From NCBI GenBank assembly GCA_013288545.1, contig JABDBR010000004.1, positions 33,834 to 66,644 on the forward strand: a DNA stretch of 32,811 bases, given 5' to 3'. A model generated the notes under the pieces. The model was given only the letters and a program-made list of their open reading frames with translations. It did no database searches and was not told the origin of the DNA. The position numbers and the translations under genes are program-made. Shown here piece after piece: positions 27,678 through 32,811 of the stretch. Position 1 is the stretch's first letter; each line of letters starts with the position of its first letter. The stretch is from Nitrososphaerota archaeon. GTDB lineage: Archaea > Thermoproteota > Nitrososphaeria > Nitrososphaerales > Nitrosopumilaceae.

Positions 27678-29102
27678 TTAGTATATCACGTGTTCTTTTT
27701 GTGAACGATTCATCATGGCAGGTATGATGGATGCAAGCAGTACAATTGTAGATATGTAAAATATCACGTGTATCGAACTCATAAAATTAGAAATTGTTGC
27801 CGCAGATTCCAAGTGACCAGAAGAACCCAAGAAAATTGATTCCAGTTCAGATATTGGGACAGTACTTGCAATCAGTGCAAATGACATTCCAAGACTCATG
27901 ATATTTCCAAGTGTTACAAGTGTGGTACTCATCCCTGCTGCAACTCCTCGCCTTTGAGGCGGAACGGAATTCATAATCGAGGATCTGTTAGGCGATGCAA
28001 AAATTCCCATACCTGCACCCACCAGTGAAAGCGGTAAAACCAGATTATCAAAACTTGTTTTAGCCCCAATCTGTGAAAGTATCAAAAATCCCACAGCAGA
28101 CAATAACAATCCAATAACCGTAAGCAGTTTGGAACCATATCTATCTGAGAGCCATCCGCTAATTGGTCCAAATGTTGCAATTGTAAATGATACCGGAATC
28201 AAGTAAAGCCCAGCTGTGAAAGGACTGAGATGCATCGATGGCCCTTGGAGATAAAATGCCATTATCAATACCAACGCACCTCTTGCCAGGGCGTTTAGAA
28301 ATATTGTGATATTTCCTGCAGAAAAAAATCTTATCTTAAAAAGAGATAGATCAAACATTGGTTCCTTTACTTTGGATTCAACATATCCAAACAGTGCCAA
28401 TAGAGAAAATCCTCCAGAGGTTAGAAGTATTGCGCCAAAAGAATTTACCATCTGCAGTGAGCCAAGTGTGATTCCAAGCATCACCAGTGTAAGACCCACA
28501 ACTAGGATCAAGTTTCCAGCCCAGTCTATCTTTCCTTTTACAATCGAGCCCAATTCTCTAAGCTTTGCACGAGACCAGATAATTGCAAAAATTCCAATTG
28601 GGATATTCACCCAAAAGATTGCCCTCCAACCAAGTGTCTCAGTCAGTATTCCTCCAAGCACCAAACCCAATGCAGAGCCAATTACAATAGAGACTTGGTT
28701 TAATCCAAGGGCTTTTCCCCTTTCTTTTGCATCAAATGCATCTGTCAGAATAGCCGCACTGTTAGAGAACAGAAATGCAGCCCCCAAGGCCTGGATTATC
28801 CTAAACAATATCAGTTCTGGCCCAGTTTGAGCAAGGCTGCAGAGAAATGAGGCTATTGTAAAAAGTATCAAGCCAAAGTTGTACAGTTTTACCCTGCCAA
28901 ACATATCTGCCAATCTGCCAAAACTAAGAAGAACAGATGACGTAACAAGACCATATGAGAGAATTATCCATATGGTTTCAATTAGTGAGACATGCAAATC
29001 AGGGACCAGTCTAGGCAATGCAATGATTAGGATATTTGCATCAAGGGATGCCATCAATATGCATAATGTAGTATTAGTTAGCGCTATCCACTTGTACTGC
29101 AT
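27678..29102 (-). CDS. MFS transporter, 14-TM DHA2 (EmrB/QacA-like) family
   Basis: 474 residues with about 14 hydrophobic helices. Family motifs are the helix-1 segment MASLDANILIIALP (motif D1), the loop GRLADMFGRVKLY (motif A), RIIQALGAAFLFSNSAA (motif B) and the antiporter motif C-like GSALGLVLGGILTETLGWRAIFWVNIPIG. Such proteins export drugs, organic cations or other small molecules with a proton gradient. Substrate unknown. It is transcribed separately from the pirin gene (73-nt gap). Confidence 0.92.
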   Translation of the reverse strand: MQYKWIALTNTTLCILMASLDANILIIALPRLVPDLHVSLIETIWIILSYGLVTSSVLLSFGRLADMFGRVKLYNFGLILFTIASFLCSLAQTGPELILFRIIQALGAAFLFSNSAAILTDAFDAKERGKALGLNQVSIVIGSALGLVLGGILTETLGWRAIFWVNIPIGIFAIIWSRAKLRELGSIVKGKIDWAGNLILVVGLTLVMLGITLGSLQMVNSFGAILLTSGGFSLLALFGYVESKVKEPMFDLSLFKIRFFSAGNITIFLNALARGALVLIMAFYLQGPSMHLSPFTAGLYLIPVSFTIATFGPISGWLSDRYGSKLLTVIGLLLSAVGFLILSQIGAKTSFDNLVLPLSLVGAGMGIFASPNRSSIMNSVPPQRRGVAAGMSTTLVTLGNIMSLGMSFALIASTVPISELESIFLGSSGHLESAATISNFMSSIHVIFYISTIVLLASIIPAMMNRSQKEHVIY

Positions 29103-29175
29103 TATTTTAGCTTGATAAAGTTGCTATAAATCTCATGTTGATTTCAAAATAGCATTTGAGTTTTAGAAAAAACTT

Positions 29176-29904
29176 CTAGTTGTTGACTACATACTTTTCA
29201 GGTAGGTCAACTAGGATCAGTTCAGTTGGTGCTTCTGCACGTATTACAATGTCATCACCTTTTGATATCATTGCGGCATCCCTTGTCTGCAGTACATGAT
29301 TTCCTAGTGTTATCTTTCCGTCTATGACAAACAGATATGATTGTCGTCCAGAACCTAGTTTGTGTTCTATACTATTACCAGGAGCAATAGTTGAAAGATA
29401 AAATGCAGCGTCTTGGTGTATGCGTAATGCATTAGAACCAGATGCGTTCTCAGATACAACTACAGGTACCAGTCTGTTCATCCTTTCTTCTTTTGTGAAT
29501 TTTTTCTGCTCCCAGGATGGTGCCAATCCTTTCTTGTTTGCAAACACCCACATTTGCAACAGTCTCAGTGGTTTTTCTTTTGAATGGTTTGATTCCGCAT
29601 GCATTATTCCAGAACCTGCGGTCATCCTTTGGACTTCACCAGGATATATCACTCCGTGATTTCCTTGGTTGTCCTTGTGTTCTAGTTCTCCATCTATGAC
29701 ATAGGTTATGATTTCCATGTCTCTGTGAGGATGGAAATCAAATCCCGTACCTGGTTGTATCTCATCATCGTTGAATACGCGTAATGGTCCAAAGTTCATC
29801 TTGTCAGGGTTTTGATAGTCTGCAAACGAAAAGTGATGATATGTTGTAAGCCAGTCAGTCTTGTTTTGATAGTGCTCGTTTGCTCGAATTATTCTAGTGC
29901 TCAT
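29176..29904 (-). CDS. Pirin family bicupin protein
   Basis: 242 residues, a double cupin of the pirin/YhhW type. The N-terminal cupin metal ligands are complete: H58 and H60 in DFHPHRDMEIITYV, H102 and E104 in GIMHAESNHS. The C-terminal cupin has the usual sequence without ligands. Bacterial relatives oxidise quercetin-like flavonols; human pirin is an iron-dependent nuclear transcription cofactor. The ATG overlaps the stop of the TFB gene (ATGA), so the two proteins are made from one transcript in coupled fashion. That coupling is unexpected for an enzyme and could hint at redox-sensitive transcription control, which is inference. Confidence 0.92.
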   Translation of the reverse strand: MSTRIIRANEHYQNKTDWLTTYHHFSFADYQNPDKMNFGPLRVFNDDEIQPGTGFDFHPHRDMEIITYVIDGELEHKDNQGNHGVIYPGEVQRMTAGSGIMHAESNHSKEKPLRLLQMWVFANKKGLAPSWEQKKFTKEERMNRLVPVVVSENASGSNALRIHQDAAFYLSTIAPGNSIEHKLGSGRQSYLFVIDGKITLGNHVLQTRDAAMISKGDDIVIRAEAPTELILVDLPEKYVVNN

Positions 29905-30836
29905 TTTGATATATCTAGATTTTTCCTGATTACCTTGGCAACATTTCGTATCGTTACGCTGCTAATACCAGATGCCTGAGCAATCTTATCCTGAGTGGCC
30001 TTTTCTCCATTAAGTATTGCAGACAGGAATAGAGCAGCGGCTGCAAGCGACACTGGATTCTTTCCATCTACGATTCCCTTTTGTTTGGATCTTTCTATGA
30101 TGTCAAGTGCATCTCTTTTTGCCTTTTCGCTTAGGCCAACAGATGTTCCAATCTTTGACACAAACTCTGATGGATTCAGTGAATCTACACGTAGTTCCAA
30201 TGCCTTGACAAATACCCTATAGTGTCTGGATAAATTCTTGAACGAGATATTTCCTGCATCAGAGATATCCTGCAAGGTTCTTGGAATACCAGACTCTCTG
30301 CATGCAACATACAATGCAGAAAGAATCATTCCAGATATTGTCCTTCCCCGAATGATGTTTTTTGTCAATGCCTTTCTATACAGATAAGCGGCGCGCTCGA
30401 CTACGGCATCTGAGACATCAAGCTTTGGCTGGATTGCACCCATTATGACAAATGCAGAACGCAGGTTTCTTTCAGTAGAGCTAGATTTGCTTCTGCTATC
30501 CCATGTCCTTAATCTGTTGAAAGTGTACTTCATGTATGTAGATATGGAATTTCCTGATGCGTCCTTGTCAGCATGACCAATTATTGTAGACAGTCCCTTG
30601 TCGTGAATTGATAGTGCAGAGCCAAGTCCTGTTCTGGTACTGTTGGCATAATCATCTGGTGTAAATGATCTCTGTTCAGATCCAGAGTCTTCGGTCTTGT
30701 CTGTAATTACTTCACCACATGTAGCACACAGGATCTCACCGCGAACACTGTCTGTTATCAGCGGTCCATGCAAGTGACTACTACGTGGGAGTAGATTATT
30801 TTCAAATACGAGTTTTTGCTTCTTATTAGATATCAT
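29901..30836 (-). CDS. tfb: Transcription initiation factor TFB with a degenerate zinc ribbon
   Basis: 311 residues. The two cyclin-fold repeats (about 120-210 and 215-305) and the B-reader/linker (SFTPDDYANSTRTGLGSALS and HDKGLSTIIG) are standard TFB. In the N-terminal ribbon only the second pair remains, C37-x2-C40 in RGEILCATCGEVI. The first CxxC, expected near residues 18-23, reads RSSHLH, so two Cys ligands are missing, though H21 or H23 might serve. The ribbon recruits RNA polymerase, so this paralogue may bind weakly, use other contacts or be regulatory. TATA TTTTAAAT (minus, 30865-30872) precedes it, with a palindrome at 30839-30853. The stop overlaps the pirin ATG. Confidence 0.92.
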   Translation of the reverse strand: MISNKKQKLVFENNLLPRSSHLHGPLITDSVRGEILCATCGEVITDKTEDSGSEQRSFTPDDYANSTRTGLGSALSIHDKGLSTIIGHADKDASGNSISTYMKYTFNRLRTWDSRSKSSSTERNLRSAFVIMGAIQPKLDVSDAVVERAAYLYRKALTKNIIRGRTISGMILSALYVACRESGIPRTLQDISDAGNISFKNLSRHYRVFVKALELRVDSLNPSEFVSKIGTSVGLSEKAKRDALDIIERSKQKGIVDGKNPVSLAAAALFLSAILNGEKATQDKIAQASGISSVTIRNVAKVIRKNLDISK

Positions 30837-30838
30837 TT

Positions 30839-30853
30839 GTATAGTTACTATAC
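30839..30853 (-). promoter_or_regulatory. Candidate operator at the TFB start: GTATAG-TTA-CTATAC
   Basis: A perfect 6-3-6 inverted repeat immediately before the TFB ATG (30834-30836). The TATA box TTTTAAAT (minus, 30865-30872) predicts a transcription start near 30842, inside the palindrome. A second inverted repeat, ATACA-CT-TGTAT (30849-30860), overlaps it. The arrangement is typical for a repressor that blocks initiation, perhaps autoregulation; the binding protein is unknown. Confidence 0.5.
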
Positions 30854-30942
30854 ACTTGTATGTTATTTAAAATGGTAAGTGAGAATAGGTGTATCAGATT
30901 AACTCTAGGTAAGTATCTACACGCACAAAATACGCCTTCATC

Positions 30943-31350
30943 TTAGGCAGTTTCAATCGGTTTTGCGTAGATCTCTTTTAAGATTCGTGGCTTGCCATCT
31001 TTGAATATATCCTTGGCACAATACTGCATAGAAAAGGCAGCCATCGATTCAAGTATGGGATTTAGTGCAATCCCTTTTTTTGTAATGGCATATTCAATTT
31101 TGACTGGAGTCCCAGCATAGATTCTCTTCTCAATAATACCATTTTTCTCCATTTCCCGCAGTCGTGCTGAGAGAGTTTTTGGGTTTATTCCCTCTACAGA
31201 ATCCAGAAACTGGTTGAATCTTGTCTGGCCAAGCTTTGTCATGTTACGCAAAATGTGGACAGTGAATTTTTTTCCAATAATTTTAAAAGTATTGTCAATA
31301 GGGCATGCCTTTAGAGAATCAAGCAAATGTTTGCATTCTTCTTCTTTCAA
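30943..31350 (-). CDS. HxlR family winged-helix regulator
   Basis: 135 residues from a TTG; no in-frame ATG lies upstream before a stop. HxlR pattern: C-x-P near the start (SLKACPIDNTFKIIGKKFTV), then the helix-turn-helix and wing GQTRFNQFLDSVEGINPKTL, LSARLREMEKNGII and YAITKKG. Members sense aldehydes, disulphide or quinone stress, often by Cys residues; here C6 and C16 are candidates, and a third lies in the C-terminal part. The TATA region (minus, centred about 31375) is 25 nt upstream and overlaps a repeated element, so autoregulation is likely. The TFB gene follows 106 nt downstream on the same strand. Confidence 0.9.
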   Translation of the reverse strand: MKEEECKHLLDSLKACPIDNTFKIIGKKFTVHILRNMTKLGQTRFNQFLDSVEGINPKTLSARLREMEKNGIIEKRIYAGTPVKIEYAITKKGIALNPILESMAAFSMQYCAKDIFKDGKPRILKEIYAKPIETA

Positions 31351-31370
31351 CTTACCATTTCCTCATTTGA

Positions 31371-31422
31371 TATATCTATTATCACTTTCTAACTTATATG
31401 CTTACCTTTGTATATCTAATAT
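31371..31422. promoter_or_regulatory. Pair of TATATCTAWTAT elements 40 bp apart in a divergent promoter
   Basis: TATATCTATTAT (31371-31382) and TATATCTAATAT (31411-31422) differ at one base and start exactly 40 bp apart, close to four helical turns. The first overlaps the HxlR promoter and lies within TGATATATCTATTATCA (31368-31384), a 5-7-5 inverted repeat; the second lies just before the 28-residue gene at 31432. They are good candidates for binding sites of the HxlR protein itself. Confidence 0.5.
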
Positions 31423-31431
31423 AGGAAAAAC

Positions 31432-31518
31432 ATGACAACTCAGACACAGCACAAACACCAGTGGACTGTCACATCAAAGCACTGGCAATGCAGCACGTGT
31501 GGAAAGACATACGGATAA
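31432..31518 (+). CDS. 28-residue CxxC peptide divergent from HxlR
   Basis: Encodes MTTQTQHKHQWTVTSKHWQC followed by STCGKTYG: a His-rich start (H7, H9, H17) and one zinc-knuckle-type pair C20-x2-C23 in WQCSTCGKTYG, the beginning of a ribbon or finger. The ATG has TATA-like elements at about 31395 and 31411-31420, and the promoter shares a repeated element with HxlR. Too short for most gene callers. The Cys pair and promoter make it more than chance, but there is no homology evidence. Confidence 0.5.
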   Translation: MTTQTQHKHQWTVTSKHWQCSTCGKTYG

Positions 31519-31544
31519 AACCAACTTTCCAACTTTTTTCTGAT

Positions 31545-31667
31545 TCAATCAAGTGGTTTTGATTTATAGCAATCAACGCATATCTCAACTGTCTTGCCAT
31601 ATTTTTTCGAGTAATATGCACCAAGTTCCCTGTGTAGTTGACACATAAAACAGAGGCCAAAATTCAT
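31545..31667 (-). CDS. 40-residue two-CxxC zinc-ribbon protein
   Basis: A minus frame with ATG 31665-31667 encoding MNFGLCFMCQLHRELGAYYS, then KKYGKTVEICVDCYKSKPLD. C6-x2-C9 and C30-x2-C33, about 20 residues apart, form a complete four-Cys zinc site. Another minus frame over the same bases is longer (31469-31660) but has no recognisable features, so the ribbon frame is preferred. It is convergent with the 31432 peptide. Function unknown; probably zinc-dependent nucleic-acid or protein binding. Confidence 0.6.
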   Translation of the reverse strand: MNFGLCFMCQLHRELGAYYSKKYGKTVEICVDCYKSKPLD

Positions 31668-31709
31668 GAAAACAGTTACGCCATTGTTTGTAATAGATTT
31701 TGTGTGTAG

Positions 31710-32210
31710 CTACAAGGAAAGTCTTTTGAATTTACCCTGGAAAGCATAAAGGCCAATTATCAAAAGAAACGACACCCCAAAGATTGGCGTTGCAATCGAA
31801 CCAAACTCTGGAACTGTTGCAGTCATTGTTTTTGTTTGAGTAATGACAAATCCATTAATTCTTGCACTAGCAATTATGCTAAAATCTCCAGATGTTGCCG
31901 TTGGAGGAATCTTGAACGAGAGTGTAAAGTTGCCATTTTGATCAGACTGGACAGTCCTGATTAGTATCAAGTTTCCTGAAGAGTCTTTTATTTGCAGGCC
32001 AACAAGTGCGTTTGGCTGTCCTGGTACAGTGCCACTTAGTTGGACTGTATCACCTGGAAGATAATGATCCTTGTTTGTGGCAAGCGTGATTGACTGCTCT
32101 TGGGCAAAAGAATTCATGAACCCAGGCAGCGCAATCAACAGGACTGCTGCAAGAGGCAGGAATCGTGTTTTATTTTTCCTATGAGAGGCCGACAAAATAT
32201 GATAGTTCAT
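31710..32210 (-). CDS. PEFG-CTERM surface protein
   Basis: 166 residues from ATG 32210; TTG 32198 is an alternative giving less overlap with the upstream gene (32 vs 20 nt). Basic N-terminus, hydrophobic signal (FLPLAAVLLIALPG), probable cleavage after Ser-Phe-Ala. The mature part is an Ig/MG2-like beta domain (ATNKDHYLPGDTVQLSGTVP ... NGNFTLSFKIP). The end is VPEFG, a hydrophobic helix (IATPIFGVSFLLIIGLYAF) and basic KFKRLSL, the PEFG-CTERM sorting signal of Thaumarchaeota recognised by an archaeosortase, which would link it to the cell surface. It is probably co-transcribed with the gene upstream. Confidence 0.85.
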   Translation of the reverse strand: MNYHILSASHRKNKTRFLPLAAVLLIALPGFMNSFAQEQSITLATNKDHYLPGDTVQLSGTVPGQPNALVGLQIKDSSGNLILIRTVQSDQNGNFTLSFKIPPTATSGDFSIIASARINGFVITQTKTMTATVPEFGSIATPIFGVSFLLIIGLYAFQGKFKRLSL

Positions 32211-32811
32211 TTGATTGTGATGTTCCTCCCTTGTTTGGCCAGTCAGTAAATACATTGGCATAGACACTAGCAAGTCCCGTTCCAGATTGTGATGGGACGT
32301 AATACGGAAGAACCACTTCAGATTGTCCTGGGCTCAAGGTATACTGGGCAGATGCAGTACCAAGACTGCTTATGTTAGAGTCAAAGAGGTTTACAGTTAC
32401 AAGTGATTGTGAGTTTACATCAGACTGGATTACCACCTTGACATAACCTGTCTGTCCTCTTTGAATCATCGATACTGGATTTCCTTGTTGGTCAGTTGGC
32501 TGGACAGATATGATTGAGATTCCGTTTGGTCCAGTGGAGTTGTTTTCAATGTTTTGGACACAGGAGTTCACTCCATTTACAACAGTAAGCTGTCCCTTGT
32601 CATCAAAACAGGATTGGATTCTGCTGTCTGCAAGACCATACTGAACATTTAGTTCATTATTGAGGCTGACCATTTGAACATGGTTTATTGTGGCATATTT
32701 GTTAAAAGTTGCAAGTGCTTGACCTAGACTTCCACCATCATTAAGAACAGATTGCATGGCAGTGTTTGCAACAGTCACTCGTTGTTTCATGAAATTAAAT
32801 TCATCTTGGAA
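32179..32811 (-). CDS. Secreted or surface protein, N-terminal part outside the window
   Basis: The minus frame is open to the window edge. The first Met visible is at 32790, but in-frame codons without a stop continue to 32811, so the gene is 5'-truncated. The visible 210 residues have no own signal peptide. The N-terminal part is helical (TAMQSVLNDGGSLGQALATF) with two Cys (about 60 and 76 after the Met) that could form a disulphide. The C-terminal part is a beta-rich CARDB/Ig-like domain (GQTGYVKVVIQSDVNSQSLV ... LSPGQSEVVLPYYVP). Partnership with the overlapping PEFG-CTERM gene suggests export, possibly as a soluble partner of the anchored protein. Confidence 0.7.
   Translation of the reverse strand, partial: FQDEFNFMKQRVTVANTAMQSVLNDGGSLGQALATFNKYATINHVQMVSLNNELNVQYGLADSRIQSCFDDKGQLTVVNGVNSCVQNIENNSTGPNGISIISVQPTDQQGNPVSMIQRGQTGYVKVVIQSDVNSQSLVTVNLFDSNISSLGTASAQYTLSPGQSEVVLPYYVPSQSGTGLASVYANVFTDWPNKGGTSQSNELSYFVGLS

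Noticed and set aside
28306-28830. Plus-strand open frame (174 codons) inside the MFS gene
   Set aside because: Antisense to a clear 14-TM transporter; no hydrophobic pattern or motif of its own.
30872-30946. 24-codon plus frame between TFB and HxlR
   Set aside because: No protein features and it runs into the HxlR 3' end; probably chance.
31469-31660. 63-codon minus frame over the small CxxC genes
   Set aside because: The overlapping shorter frame 31545-31667 has a complete four-Cys ribbon and is the better candidate.

Overview
The window looks like a chromosomal segment of an ammonia-oxidising-type thaumarchaeon (Nitrososphaeria, most like the Nitrosopumilales/Nitrosotalea side). The evidence is AT-rich DNA and archaeal information-processing genes: TFB, Rpo7, Spt4, aEF1B, Pth2, Cdc48 and the NurA-HerA-Mre11-Rad50 set. 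It also has a PEFG-CTERM surface protein, amicyanin-type cupredoxins, and many start codons lying about 25 nt after a TATA box, which implies leaderless or short-leader mRNAs. I see no tRNA, rRNA, CRISPR array, insertion sequence or prophage. The segment is dense chromosomal DNA with no gene-free stretch above 300 bases.

Layout. 1-4.2 kb: the start of a winged-helix regulator (cut by the window edge), a protein with a C-terminal C2H2 finger, a large secreted FN3 protein, small genes and Pth2. 4.2-8.4 kb: a geranylgeranyl reductase-like flavoprotein, then a tight operon of a zinc-ribbon protein, aEF1B, a Cdc48 ATPase ending in a possible HbYX proteasome tail, and a winged-helix protein. 8.4-11 kb: haem O synthase (CtaB) opposite a membrane protein with two copper-binding cupredoxin domains, then a JAMM protease and a 32-residue C2H2 finger protein. 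11-14 kb: small conserved genes, a zincin, GTP-dependent dephospho-CoA kinase and an Mrp Fe-S carrier. 14-17.6 kb: Rpo7-Spt4-NadC on one strand meets NadX-NadA on the other, giving the de novo NAD route from aspartate through aspartate dehydrogenase. 17.7-21 kb: a stand-alone receiver protein and proline catabolism (PRODH and P5C dehydrogenase, convergent and overlapping). 21-26.6 kb: the NurA-HerA-Mre11-Rad50 end-resection operon. 26.6-32.8 kb: a HEAT protein resembling half of deoxyhypusine hydroxylase, an unknown protein, a 14-TM MFS exporter, a TFB-pirin gene pair, an HxlR regulator, two very small CxxC proteins, and two surface proteins, the last of which runs off the window.

The most interesting signals are the following. 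(1) The half-DOHH-like HEAT protein. (2) The same 16-bp palindrome (ATATCTT-nn-AAGATAT) in front of both nadX and the PRODH gene, with a second palindrome at the nadX promoter. (3) A TFB that has lost the first half of its zinc ribbon, has a palindrome over its predicted start site and is translationally coupled to pirin. (4) A 12-bp element repeated exactly 40 bp apart between HxlR and a divergent 28-residue peptide. (5) A series of very small zinc-binding-type proteins too short for ordinary gene callers. (6) An Asn-to-Asp change in the Mre11 GNHD motif. Function calls rest on motif reading only; no database search was possible.
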